Part shown: piece by piece, positions 42,876 to 51,208 of the stretch
Position numbering within the stretch: the stretch's first letter is position 1
How the letters are laid out: every line of letters starts with the position of its first letter
Source of the DNA: Rhizobium sp. BT03
Lineage (GTDB): Bacteria; Pseudomonadota; Alphaproteobacteria; Rhizobiales; Rhizobiaceae
Length of the DNA: 64,000 nucleotides
NCBI RefSeq assembly: GCF_030053155.1
Contig: NZ_CP125642.1
Location: 62,001-126,000, forward strand
Reading direction: 5' to 3'
Translations under genes and position numbers: made by a program
The notes under the pieces: generated by a model
Database searches by the model: none
The model's input: the letters and a program-made list of their open reading frames with translations, nothing else
Told to the model about the DNA's origin: nothing

Positions 42876-44625
42876 GAGCGCCTCCTGCGTAGATGGTGCG
42901 AACCGTTTCGGAGTTGACCACGTCGTTCACCGTGCCATCGAGAACGAGCTTGCCCTGGTGGAGGACCACGATGCGGCTCGATATTTCGCGCACGAAATCC
43001 AGATCGTGTTCGACCAAGATGGCGGCGAAACCCATCTGGTCCGTCAGTTTCTTGAGGATGGTGCCGATGGTCATGCGCTCGGTCTTGGTAAGACCCGCGG
43101 TCGGCTCGTCGAGAAGAATGATCCGTGGCTCCAGAGCGACGACCATCGCCAGTTCGAGAGCCTGCCTTTGACCATGCGACAGCAGCGAGACCGGCTTTTC
43201 CAGCATATCGGCCATGCCGGTCAGCGTCAGGATTTCGGCCGCCGCTGCCGGCAGCATGATTTCGGTAGCCGAGCGCATCGGGTTGGGTGCCTCGCAGCTG
43301 AGACGCGCCATCTTCAGGCATTCGCCGACGGTCATGCTGTCGAAGATGCTGGCGACCTGGAATTTGCGGCCGACGCCGAGCGCGACGATCCGTTCGGGTG
43401 CACGACCGGCGATATTCGTGCCGATGATATCCACTTGACCTTCGATCTGCTGGGTACCGTCCGACAGACAACGCATCAGCGTGGTCTTGCCGGCGCCGTT
43501 CGGGCCGACCAGGCTGACGAGCTCTCCAGCGCCGATCTCAAGGTCGATACCTTTGAGGACGGAGAGGCTGCCATAGGACTTGCCGAGACCGCGGATCGAC
43601 AGAAGGCTTTTGCCTGCCGAGGCAGCCTCCTTGGCGACGATGCGGGTCGGCAAGGACGTCAGAGTGCTGCTGGCGTTTGCGGACTGCAGGAAACGCGTCG
43701 CAAGCGAGGCTAGGCCGCCCGGCAAAAGGATGATCATGATGACGAAGAGCGCACCGACGATCAGTTGCCACAGGAAAGGCAGATCGCCCGAAAGACTGGC
43801 GCTCAGATAATCGATGCCGATTGCACCGAACAAGGGTCCGATAATCGTTCCCCGGCCACCGAGCGCCGTCCAGACGACGAGTTCGGTTCCGAAAACGAAA
43901 CCGGTGTTCTCTGGCGCGACGACACCGGACGCGTTGGCATAGAGGAAGCCCGCCAAGCCGCATACGCCCGCGAGAACGCCGGTCAGGACGATTTTCAACC
44001 GGGCGGGGTTCATGCCGAGATAGGCGACGCGGGCTTCATTGTCGCGGATGGCGATGAGCAGACGGCCAGCGTCCGAGCGGACAAAAACGATCGCAAGAGC
44101 GGCCAGGACCAGCAGGCAGGCGCCGGACAGGCGGAAATAGCCGGGAAGCCCGAGCGGGAGAGTTTCGTAACCGACAAGGCCGCTCGACGAACCGGTCCAG
44201 GTGCCGCCGGAAAAGACGAATTGGGTGACGACGATCGGCACCACGAGCGAGATCACGGTGGCATAGAGCGGTGTCGATCCGTGATAGAACGACAGCCAGC
44301 CGACGGCGAGGCCAAGCAGGAGCGGAACGAAGATGGCGGCGGCAAGAGCGACGATGAAAAGCCCGGGGCTTGCGCCGATATGCGTGAGAACCATGGCCGT
44401 GGCATAGGCGCCGACGCCAAAGAACGCCGCCTGCCCGAAGGTGAGGACCCCCGTATAGCCCCAGAGCAAGTCGACGGTGATCGCCAGCATGGCGTAGATC
44501 ATCGAACGTGTCAGGACGTTGAGGCTGAAGCGACCGAGAAACAACGGTCCGAAGACGATCAGCAGGAGAGCTGCGAGCGCCAGCGCCAGAAGCAGGACAA
44601 TCCGGAGTTTTTGTCTGTCACGCAC
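42868..44625 (-). CDS. Fused ABC permease-ATPase (LivM-LivG/UrtC-UrtD type)
   Basis: A 585-residue single-chain fusion. The N-terminal half (about 1-325) is a LivM-type permease (LLWGYTGVLTFGQAAFFGVGAYA, TALGGRGTIIGPLFGA). After a Ser/Thr/Ala linker comes a LivG-type ATPase (about 350-585; GPNGAGKT, LSHGQRQAL, ILLDEPTAGL, VEHDLDFVREI). Separate genes are usual, but such fusions occur in rhizobia. The GTG at 44625 overlaps the end of the upstream permease gene by eight bases and has AGGA seven bases in front; upstream in-frame codons lie inside that gene. Confidence 0.9.
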   Translation of the reverse strand: MRDRQKLRIVLLLALALAALLLIVFGPLFLGRFSLNVLTRSMIYAMLAITVDLLWGYTGVLTFGQAAFFGVGAYATAMVLTHIGASPGLFIVALAAAIFVPLLLGLAVGWLSFYHGSTPLYATVISLVVPIVVTQFVFSGGTWTGSSSGLVGYETLPLGLPGYFRLSGACLLVLAALAIVFVRSDAGRLLIAIRDNEARVAYLGMNPARLKIVLTGVLAGVCGLAGFLYANASGVVAPENTGFVFGTELVVWTALGGRGTIIGPLFGAIGIDYLSASLSGDLPFLWQLIVGALFVIMIILLPGGLASLATRFLQSANASSTLTSLPTRIVAKEAASAGKSLLSIRGLGKSYGSLSVLKGIDLEIGAGELVSLVGPNGAGKTTLMRCLSDGTQQIEGQVDIIGTNIAGRAPERIVALGVGRKFQVASIFDSMTVGECLKMARLSCEAPNPMRSATEIMLPAAAAEILTLTGMADMLEKPVSLLSHGQRQALELAMVVALEPRIILLDEPTAGLTKTERMTIGTILKKLTDQMGFAAILVEHDLDFVREISSRIVVLHQGKLVLDGTVNDVVNSETVRTIYAGGAHG

Positions 44626-45451
44626 GGGCAAATCCTTTCGGACGTATGCGCAGTGTGATTGCGCAGAGGACGGCCACGGTGATGCCGCCGAGGATTGGGC
44701 TGAAATAGGTGCTGACGAGCACCTGGGCGGCCCCGAAGATGAGGCAAGCGCCGGCAAGCGCGGCGAAGGAAGAGCCCGCGACCATCACCAGCATGAAGGC
44801 GCCCGTCAGCCAGGCGACGCCCATATTGGGATCGACGCTGGTTAGCGGCGCGAGCAGCACGCCGGCAAGGGCCGCTAGGCCGGTGCCGATCATGAAGGTC
44901 GCGAGCCGCACCTTTTCGGTATCGATACCGAGTCCGCGCGCCAGTGTTTCATTCATGATAACTGCCCGGGCGGAAAGACCAAGCCTTGTGCCATCAAGCA
45001 GCAAGGTGAAGCCGAGACCCAGACCGATAGCCGCAGCAATGGCGAAAAGGCGGTAGGCCGAGTAGCCGGTTCCCAAGAGATCGAAGGTGCCGGGCAAGAG
45101 CGCCGGCGTGAACTGCACGTCGCGGCCGAACCAGAGCGTAATCAACTGGCCGATGACGATGCCAAGGCCCCAGGTTGCAAGAATGGCGTCGAGCGGGCGG
45201 CGATAGAGAGGCCGTACGATGAACCGTTCGGCAACACCGCCGAGGATCGCTCCGACCAGGAAGGCGAAGGGAATGGCAAGCCATGGGTTGAGGCCGAACC
45301 CGCTGACGACGACAGCGCAGTAAGCCCCGATGGTCAGCCATGCGCCATGCGCGAAATTGATGATCTTCAGCACGCCGAAGATCGCAAGCAGCCCGGCGGC
45401 GACGATGAAAAGAATGGCCGCGGTGCTGACGATATCGAGAAAAAGGGTCAT
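44618..45451 (-). CDS. ABC permease (LivH/UrtB-like)
   Basis: A 277-residue permease with the N-terminal signature of the LivH family (GVLKIINFAHGAWLTIGAYCA) and about eight helices. It forms the channel with the permease half of the next gene. GGAGTTC lies before its ATG. A strong hairpin separates it from the binding-protein gene upstream. Confidence 0.92.
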   Translation of the reverse strand: MTLFLDIVSTAAILFIVAAGLLAIFGVLKIINFAHGAWLTIGAYCAVVVSGFGLNPWLAIPFAFLVGAILGGVAERFIVRPLYRRPLDAILATWGLGIVIGQLITLWFGRDVQFTPALLPGTFDLLGTGYSAYRLFAIAAAIGLGLGFTLLLDGTRLGLSARAVIMNETLARGLGIDTEKVRLATFMIGTGLAALAGVLLAPLTSVDPNMGVAWLTGAFMLVMVAGSSFAALAGACLIFGAAQVLVSTYFSPILGGITVAVLCAITLRIRPKGFARA

Positions 45452-45470
45452 TTCTTGAACTCCGATGCTG

Positions 45471-45495
45471 GAGGCGGGGCACCCTGCCCCGCCTC
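45471..45495 (-). promoter_or_regulatory. GC-rich hairpin after the binding-protein gene
   Basis: A perfect 10-bp stem GAGGCGGGGC (45471-45480) with GCCCCGCCTC (45486-45495) and a five-base loop, seven bases after the binding-protein stop. Confidence 0.75.
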
Positions 45496-45502
45496 GCTGG
45501 TT

Positions 45503-46651
45503 TCAGAGATTCGGGCACTGATCGCCAGGATCGACGTCCTTGAAGCTATCGACGACCGCCACGCTGCCGTCGTCCTTTACCTGGCCAAGATACATCGTCA
45601 GCGGCGCATGGTGCTGCTTGTTCATCGAGATCTTGCCGCGCGGACCGGTGAAGGAGACGTCTGGAAGGGCCTTGAGCACATCAGCCGTATCGGTGCTGCC
45701 GGCCTTCTCGACGGCTGCCTTGTAAAGGTAGATCGCTTCATATTGCGGCACCGAAAGATCGTTCGGCGTGCGCAGTTCCTTGCCGAACTTCTTATCCATG
45801 GCCGAGAGAAAGGCCTTGTTCTCGGGGCTGTCGATGCCGGTAACGTAGGAAGCGGAGAGGAAGATGTCCTTGGCATCCGCGCCCATGCTCTTGGCGGTGC
45901 CTTCGTCGACCGCCAGATTGCCGTAAGGCAAGGTGACGCCAGACGAGCGCAACTGCTTGGTCAGGGTCACGTTCGGTGCGCCGCCGGCCGTCGAGGTGAT
46001 AATGGCGTCGGCGCCGGAGGAGCGGACCTTGGAGATGATGGCCGTCCAGTCGCTGCCGTCCATCGGCAGATATTCCTCGCCAACGACCTGCGCGCCGGCT
46101 TTTTCGATATAGGCTTTGGCGAAGGTGAGCATGCCGCGCCCGAAAGAATAGTCCGAACCGATCAGGAAGAACTTCTTGGCGCCCTGTTTGCCGATGAAAT
46201 TGTCAACGACAGGCGGCACCTGCTGTTCAGGCACCCAGGCATTAACGAAAAGCTTGGCGTTGCAGGATTTGCCTTCGTAGAACGACGTGTAGATATACGG
46301 CACGTCACCCTTGGAAATGATCGGCAGGCCGGCATTGCGCGCAGCGCTCGTCTCCATGGAGATGACGACGTTCACCTCCTTCTGGAAAACCAAGGAATCG
46401 AAGGCTTTTTGCGCGCCGGCAGCACCTGACGCGTCGTCGGCGATCTCGAGTTCCAATGGCCGCCCGAGAACGCCGCCTTTGGCGTTGATTTCTTCGACGG
46501 CGAGTTCCGCAGCCTGGACGACGGACGGCGCAACCACGCTGTTTGCGCCTGACAGCCCGACCGGCACCCCGATCTTGATCGGATCCTCGGCGAAAGCTGC
46601 CGTGGCGAATGCCGCGGATGCCAGTGTCAGGATGATGGTTTTCATTTGCAT
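45503..46651 (-). CDS. Amide/urea-type ABC substrate-binding protein
   Basis: A 382-residue periplasmic receptor of the Peripla_BP_6 (LivK/UrtA/FmdD) class. A Sec signal peptide covers about 1-21 (TIILTLASAAFATAAFA). It is a distant paralogue of the cytosolic AmiC-like receptor encoded upstream: both share the AxEExNAxGGVLGxP region and a later YEG segment. The family and the amidase and nitrilase neighbours point to a short amide or related nitrogen compound. The first of two close ATG codons (46651) follows AGGGGA. Confidence 0.9.
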   Translation of the reverse strand: MQMKTIILTLASAAFATAAFAEDPIKIGVPVGLSGANSVVAPSVVQAAELAVEEINAKGGVLGRPLELEIADDASGAAGAQKAFDSLVFQKEVNVVISMETSAARNAGLPIISKGDVPYIYTSFYEGKSCNAKLFVNAWVPEQQVPPVVDNFIGKQGAKKFFLIGSDYSFGRGMLTFAKAYIEKAGAQVVGEEYLPMDGSDWTAIISKVRSSGADAIITSTAGGAPNVTLTKQLRSSGVTLPYGNLAVDEGTAKSMGADAKDIFLSASYVTGIDSPENKAFLSAMDKKFGKELRTPNDLSVPQYEAIYLYKAAVEKAGSTDTADVLKALPDVSFTGPRGKISMNKQHHAPLTMYLGQVKDDGSVAVVDSFKDVDPGDQCPNL

Positions 46652-46681
46652 TTTTGTTCCCCTTTCTTGAATGGGTCGATG

Positions 46682-47527
46682 TTACCCGTAGACATCGGCT
46701 CGGCGGTCGCCGAGCAGATGATTGAAGCTGTTGAGCGTGCGGGTCTCCGTGACGCTCGACAGATCGATTTGTGCAAGCAGGATTTCCTCGCGATCGGCAC
46801 TGGCCGGACCGGAGATGGGCCAGCCTTGCGGGCCGACGATAAGGCTGCGGCCGATGAAGGATTGGCCGCGCTCGACGCCGATCCGGTCGGCGCAGGCGAT
46901 GTAAAGACCATTGGTATGGGCGGCGGCCTTGTGCAGGATGTTCGCCATCGGTTCGGCCGCACTTTTCGCCCCCGCCATCGGTACCCAGTTGGTGGGCACG
47001 CAGACCAGTTCCGCGCCGGCCAGCGCCAATTCGCGAAATGTTTCCGGAAACCAGCCGTCGTAGCAGATGGCGATGCCGATGCGGCCGAAGGGCAGGTCGA
47101 ATACCGGCAGCCCGAGATCACCTTTTTTGAAAAGACGGTTTTCGTTGTTCCACAGATGGAGCTTGCGGTATTTGCCGATATATCCGTCGGGACCACTGAG
47201 GAGAGCGCTGTTGTAAAACCGGTCGCCATCCTGCTCGGCAACGCCGCTGACGATGTAAAGGCCGAGTTCCCCGGCAAGGCGGCGGAGCGTCTCGGCACTC
47301 GGGCCGCCGGGTACCGGGCCGGCCAATGCGGCAACCTCGTCGGCGTCACGGAAGCTATAGCCGCTGTCGGCCAGTTCCGGCAGAACGACGATGTCCGCGC
47401 CCTTGGCCTTCGCTGCCCTCACCAGCCGCTCGATAGCCGCGAGGTTGTGGGCACGATCGCCGACGATCGGTTCGAACTGGACGGTTGCGACGGTTACTTC
47501 CCGTGCGGTCGAGGTCTTGATGTTCAA
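46682..47527 (-). CDS. Nitrilase-superfamily amidohydrolase
   Basis: A 281-residue carbon-nitrogen hydrolase with the full catalytic set Glu51 (LPELADSG), Lys122 (YRKLHLW) and Cys155 (AICYDGWFPE). Length and motifs fit the small amidase/carbamoylase branches rather than true nitrilases or the 346-residue AmiE. The start is a TTG at 47527 with TTTGGAGACGAGA in front. The preceding leader holds two hairpins and a terminator, so its expression is probably decided by AmiR. Product: a carboxylate plus ammonia from the regulated amide. Confidence 0.9.
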   Translation of the reverse strand: MNIKTSTAREVTVATVQFEPIVGDRAHNLAAIERLVRAAKAKGADIVVLPELADSGYSFRDADEVAALAGPVPGGPSAETLRRLAGELGLYIVSGVAEQDGDRFYNSALLSGPDGYIGKYRKLHLWNNENRLFKKGDLGLPVFDLPFGRIGIAICYDGWFPETFRELALAGAELVCVPTNWVPMAGAKSAAEPMANILHKAAAHTNGLYIACADRIGVERGQSFIGRSLIVGPQGWPISGPASADREEILLAQIDLSSVTETRTLNSFNHLLGDRRADVYG

Positions 47528-47543
47528 TCTCGTCTCCAAACGC

Positions 47544-47583
47544 AAAAAACCTCTGGCACGGAAATCAATCCGTGAACCAGAGG
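47544..47583 (-). terminator. Intrinsic terminator in the nitrilase leader
   Basis: On the minus strand CCTCTGG...CACGG pairs with CCGTGCCAGAGG (12 pairs, a two-base bulge) and is followed by TTTTTTG. It sits between amiR and the nitrilase start, upstream of every transport and hydrolase gene of the cluster, which is where an antiterminated attenuator should be. Confidence 0.85.
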
Positions 47584-47604
47584 CTACATAGCCATGATGT
47601 AAAA

Positions 47605-47635
47605 GCGGCAGCCCTGCCGCTGAGCAAACCTGCTC
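47605..47635 (-). ncRNA. Tandem hexaloop hairpins, candidate AmiR (ANTAR) antitermination element
   Basis: On the minus strand GAGC-AGGTTT-GCTC (47635-47622) is followed one base later by GCGGC-AGGGCT-GCCGC (47620-47605). Both loops have six bases beginning with A; the second also has G at loop position 4, as in known ANTAR targets, while the first has T there. The terminator follows 21 bases further on. The arrangement of two small hairpins then terminator matches ANTAR leaders; the P2-terminator overlap reported for some is not obvious. Confidence 0.6.
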
Positions 47636-47721
47636 GTTATCTTTAGGCTTGCACGAAAGAATACGACCGTCAAGCCGCTCTGTTGGATATTTTCAAGAGC
47701 TGCGCGGCCACAACTCAGGGC

Positions 47722-48345
47722 TTAAATTTGAGTTTTTGCGCCGATCGACAGTCCAAGGCTTTTCATCGTGTCTTGCGCGGCAATGATCGACTCGGCAATC
47801 GTTGCCATCGGAACGCGCTTCGACGTCGCCTGATCGCGCAAGAGCCTGTAGGCCGCCTCTTCATCGAGGCCATTCATGACCCGCAGCGCCGAAACGGCCT
47901 TTTCCACAAGCCGCCGGCTTTTCAACGTTTCCTCGAGTTTCTGCACCTTGCCGGCGAGCCGTTTTTCGTAGCTTTGCCGATAGCGTGCAAGCGCAAATTG
48001 CGTCAGGATCCCAAGCGGCCGCAGCGGTTTGCTGATAACGCCGTGAGCGTTGAGATCGATGATCGCCTGGAGTGCCGTCGGGCTCTCATAGGTCAGGATG
48101 GCGATAACCGCCGTTTGCTGCAGGTCGATGATCTCGAGCGCGTGCTCGAGCTGAACATCCTCGACATGCAGGAAGACGGTGTCTATGTCGGGCGGCAAGG
48201 CAGGCGGGAGCGGCCACGTCGCCCGAACCTCGCACCCAAGGCGCTTGAGGTGGGCGATCAGCAAGTTGCCGTCCTCGTCGCGCGGATGGACAACCAGAAC
48301 GCGTGCGCGCCGCAGATCCTGAACGATCCGGCTCGGTCCCGCCAT
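47722..48345 (-). CDS. amiR: AmiR-like transcription antiterminator (pseudo-receiver plus ANTAR)
   Basis: A 207-residue RNA-binding regulator. A receiver-like fold (about 14-125) lacks the usual phospho-acceptor Asp; a coiled coil (about 130-150) leads to a C-terminal ANTAR three-helix domain (about 145-200, KAVSALRVMNGLDEEAAYRLLRDQA). AmiR from Pseudomonas is held inactive by AmiC and released when amides bind, then prevents termination in the amidase leader. Here it lies one base after amiC and just before a leader with hairpins and terminator. Confidence 0.88.
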   Translation of the reverse strand: MAGPSRIVQDLRRARVLVVHPRDEDGNLLIAHLKRLGCEVRATWPLPPALPPDIDTVFLHVEDVQLEHALEIIDLQQTAVIAILTYESPTALQAIIDLNAHGVISKPLRPLGILTQFALARYRQSYEKRLAGKVQKLEETLKSRRLVEKAVSALRVMNGLDEEAAYRLLRDQATSKRVPMATIAESIIAAQDTMKSLGLSIGAKTQI

Positions 48346-48346
48346 C

Positions 48347-49480
48347 TCAGGCCTCCAACCAAACGTCTTCGAACCGCGAAGCGGTCAGGTACGGGTCCGG
48401 CCGGATCGGGCCAGGCGCCTGCCAGGCAATGTCGAAAAGCCCGTCGGCCCGCGCCACGCCGATGCGGGGATGCAGCCAGAGATGTCGGGTATCGGCGTCG
48501 AAATTGATCCGCCCTTCCGGAGCAGAAAAATCCTCCAGGAGAATTTCCTCGGAAATGCGATGGGTCTCGAGCGAGCCGGCCCGGGCAAGCGCGCGGGCGA
48601 AAAGGTGAACCTGCGCATAGGCCGGCTGCGACCATACGCTCGTGGTGAAGTCCTGGCCAAAGCGGGCTTTGAACGCCGCCACGAAGCGCTCATTCGCCTC
48701 GTTCTCGACCGTCTGGAAATAGGTCGCCGAAAGAATATGACCGGTGCAAGCGTCGGCTCCGATCTCGCGAATCTCGCTCTCGGCCATGGTCAGGCTGGCG
48801 ATCGGAACCTTCTTGCGATCGATTCCGGCCTCGGCATACATGCGGTAAAAGCGCTGCGCCGGCCGGCCGACGATCGTCGAGAAAATGGCATCGGGCTGAA
48901 GGCGGACGATATCGGAAATAACCGAACGCAAGGTTTGTTCGTCGGCATGAAGAGGAAGGTATCGCTCGCTGACGACTTCGCCGCCTTTTGCCTCGAGCAC
49001 ATCCCGCATCACCCGATTGGATTCGCGCGGATAGATGTAATCCGCGCCGACGAAGAGGATGCGGCGTCCATGGTGGCGGAGAAGGTATTCTGCGAGCGCG
49101 AAAGTATTCTGATTGAGGGTGGCGCCGGTATAGACCACGTTCTCCGAATATTCGAAACCTTCATACATCGACGGATAAAACAACAGTCCATTGTGCCGCT
49201 CGACGATCGGCAGCACGGCCTTCCGGCTGGCCGACATCGAGGTACCGAAAATGATGTTGACGTCATCGTCCGCCAGCAGGCGCCGTGCCAGATTGCGATA
49301 GGCGGTTTGGTCCCCGCCTGGATCGTAAGCGATCGGAACGATGGGCTTGCCAAGCACGCCCCCCGCCGCATTGACTTCCTCGATCGCAAGTGCGGTGCCA
49401 AGAAAGTGCTCTGTTTCCGTGACTTCGCTAATTCCGCTTCTGGAAAACAGCACTCCCACCCGCCATTCGGAGCTTGTCAT
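48347..49480 (-). CDS. amiC: AmiC-like cytosolic amide receptor
   Basis: A 377-residue periplasmic-binding-protein fold with no signal peptide (starts MTSSEWRVGVLFSRSG), as for AmiC, the ligand-controlled inhibitor of AmiR. Recognisable stretches are AIEEVNAAGGVLGKP, FYPSMYEGFEYSENVVYTGA and GADYIYPRESNR. The gene order amiC-amiR, almost contiguous, supports a working sensor pair. It likely responds to a short amide imported or hydrolysed by the downstream genes. Confidence 0.9.
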   Translation of the reverse strand: MTSSEWRVGVLFSRSGISEVTETEHFLGTALAIEEVNAAGGVLGKPIVPIAYDPGGDQTAYRNLARRLLADDDVNIIFGTSMSASRKAVLPIVERHNGLLFYPSMYEGFEYSENVVYTGATLNQNTFALAEYLLRHHGRRILFVGADYIYPRESNRVMRDVLEAKGGEVVSERYLPLHADEQTLRSVISDIVRLQPDAIFSTIVGRPAQRFYRMYAEAGIDRKKVPIASLTMAESEIREIGADACTGHILSATYFQTVENEANERFVAAFKARFGQDFTTSVWSQPAYAQVHLFARALARAGSLETHRISEEILLEDFSAPEGRINFDADTRHLWLHPRIGVARADGLFDIAWQAPGPIRPDPYLTASRFEDVWLEA

Positions 49481-49625
49481 CTTTGCCTTTTCCGACGTGT
49501 TGGAGGTTCGAAAGCGGTGAATGCCTCAGTTCCGCGCCTTCGACTTCCATACCCTTAGTGCTTTTTCATGGGATGCTGCAAGCGGGTACTATGCGGGTCG
49601 CTGTCCCGGTAGACGAAGGCGGGAG

Positions 49626-51074
49626 CTAGCGGCTGTGAACCGCTGCGGGCATCACATTGTCGGGGATCGGGCAGACATAGGCTTTGCCGCTGGTCTTTTC
49701 CAGCCACTCGGCCTTTGCGGCTGCCAGGAGGTCGGATGACGACAGCAATGCGAGACCGGTTGCCGCTAGCGTCTTGGCGGCATGCGCCATGGCCTTGTGC
49801 GCGGCCGGGCTTTTTCCCTGCGCGACCACCTGCCAGGTATGGGGATTGGTGCCGATCGCCCAGGCCGGCGCCCAGCATTGCGCGGTCGGCGTCACCCAGC
49901 TGACGTCGCCGACATCGGTCGATCCGGCGCGGAAATGCGATTGTCCTTCGAAATCGCGCAGACCGGTGTGCAAGGGCGTCGAGCCATCGACCTTGGCGTT
50001 GGAGAACACGTCTCCCTTGATCTGGTAGAGACGGAGGCTGCTCGCGATCGCTTCCGGCGTGAAGGTATCCTGGATTTTCCTGGCGAAGGCGATGTCGGCC
50101 TCGTCGAAGGCGATCGGCCCGAGCGCGACCATGTTCTCGTGCATTGCCGTTTCCAGCGTGATGTTGGGAAGCAGGTTCGTCGAGGCGGTGTCGAACACGA
50201 TTTCGACCGCGGTCTCGGTCATCATCGCCGCACCGCGGGCGACTTTCTCGACGCGCCCGGCAAGCGCAAGCGCCTGCGGCATGTCGGGCGCTCGGATCAG
50301 ATAGAGAACTTCGGCGCTCGCCTGCACGACATTGGCGGCCCTGCCGCCGGTGTCGGTGATCGCGTAGTGAACGCGACAATCCTGCGGCATGTGTTCGCGC
50401 AGGAAATTGACGCCGACATTCATCAGTTCCACGGCATCGAGCGCCGAACGTCCGAGATGGGCGCTGTTGGCCGCATGGGCCGCTACACCCCTGAAGCGAT
50501 AGTAATATTCGAGGACGGCAAGATTGTTCGTCGAACGAACGCCGTTGAATGGGGCCGGATGCCAGGTCAGGGCGGCATCGACGTCGTCGAATGCGCCGGC
50601 GCGAACCATGAAGGTCTTGCCGGAACCGCCCTCCTCTCCCGGGCAGCCGTAATAACGCACCGTTCCGGGCAGGTCGTTCTCCTTGAGATGGCGGGCAAGC
50701 GCAACCGCCGCCATCAGCGATCCGACGCCAAGCAGATTGTGCCCGCAGCCGTGACCGGTCGCTCCCGCCGCCTCGGGAAGAGGCTCGGAGACGCCGGCGG
50801 TCTGGCTCATTCCGGCCAGGGCATCGAATTCGCCGAGGAAAGCGATCACCGGCTTGCCGCTGCCGGCTTCGCCGATGAAGGCCGTTTCCATGCTTGCCAC
50901 GCCGCGGCGCACGGCGAAGCCGTTTTCCTCGAGTGTCCTTGCCAGCAATTGCGACGAGCGCTGCTCCTCGAATTTCAGTTCTGCGAAATCCCAGATACTG
51001 TCGCTGAGCGCGATATAATCCGGCTTCATCTTTTCGATCGTCGCGGCAATGGAGTTGATCGCGTCAAGATTCAT
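49626..51074 (-). CDS. M20-family amidohydrolase, AbgB-like
   Basis: A 482-residue metallopeptidase of the M20D group, resembling AbgB, subunit B of p-aminobenzoyl-glutamate hydrolase, in length and in motifs GATGHGCGHNLLG, YGCPGEEGGSGK and LTWHPAPFN. The lid domain starts near residue 190 (YRFRGVAAHAA). The AbgA partner is not present, so it may act as a homomer on another amide-linked amino acid. GAGGAAATGCC precedes the ATG. It ends the peptide-importer operon, downstream of the binding-protein gene. Confidence 0.88.
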   Translation of the reverse strand: MNLDAINSIAATIEKMKPDYIALSDSIWDFAELKFEEQRSSQLLARTLEENGFAVRRGVASMETAFIGEAGSGKPVIAFLGEFDALAGMSQTAGVSEPLPEAAGATGHGCGHNLLGVGSLMAAVALARHLKENDLPGTVRYYGCPGEEGGSGKTFMVRAGAFDDVDAALTWHPAPFNGVRSTNNLAVLEYYYRFRGVAAHAANSAHLGRSALDAVELMNVGVNFLREHMPQDCRVHYAITDTGGRAANVVQASAEVLYLIRAPDMPQALALAGRVEKVARGAAMMTETAVEIVFDTASTNLLPNITLETAMHENMVALGPIAFDEADIAFARKIQDTFTPEAIASSLRLYQIKGDVFSNAKVDGSTPLHTGLRDFEGQSHFRAGSTDVGDVSWVTPTAQCWAPAWAIGTNPHTWQVVAQGKSPAAHKAMAHAAKTLAATGLALLSSSDLLAAAKAEWLEKTSGKAYVCPIPDNVMPAAVHSR

Positions 51075-51125
51075 GGCATTTCCTCGCTGTCTGTCCTGCC
51101 GCCACAGGGACGTGTTGCACCGGAC

Positions 51126-51196
51126 CCGGCAGGTCTGCCTGCCGGATCTTCTGTTGGCTGTCGAAGTGGGATGGCGGCGCCCGAGCTGGCGGGCGC
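51126..51196 (-). promoter_or_regulatory. Two hairpins after the peptide-binding-protein gene
   Basis: GCGCCCG-AGCTGG-CGGGCGC (51177-51196) begins 12 nt after the binding-protein stop; CCGGCAGG-TCTG-CCTGCCGG (51126-51145) follows. Both stems are perfect (7 and 8 bp). They separate binding protein from the M20 gene and could set their relative expression. Confidence 0.65.
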
Positions 51197-51208
51197 GGCA
51201 GTTCAGGC

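Noticed and set aside
42168..46651. Calling the transporter urtABCDE (urea)
   Set aside because: AmiC/AmiR, the nitrilase and the amidase point to amides rather than urea; no urease genes are present and one permease is fused to an ATPase, so no urt symbols were used.
47550..47570. TGGCACG in the terminator stem, resembling a sigma-54 -24 element
   Set aside because: It reads on the plus strand, away from the nitrilase, and lacks the GC/TTGC -12 element at the right distance.
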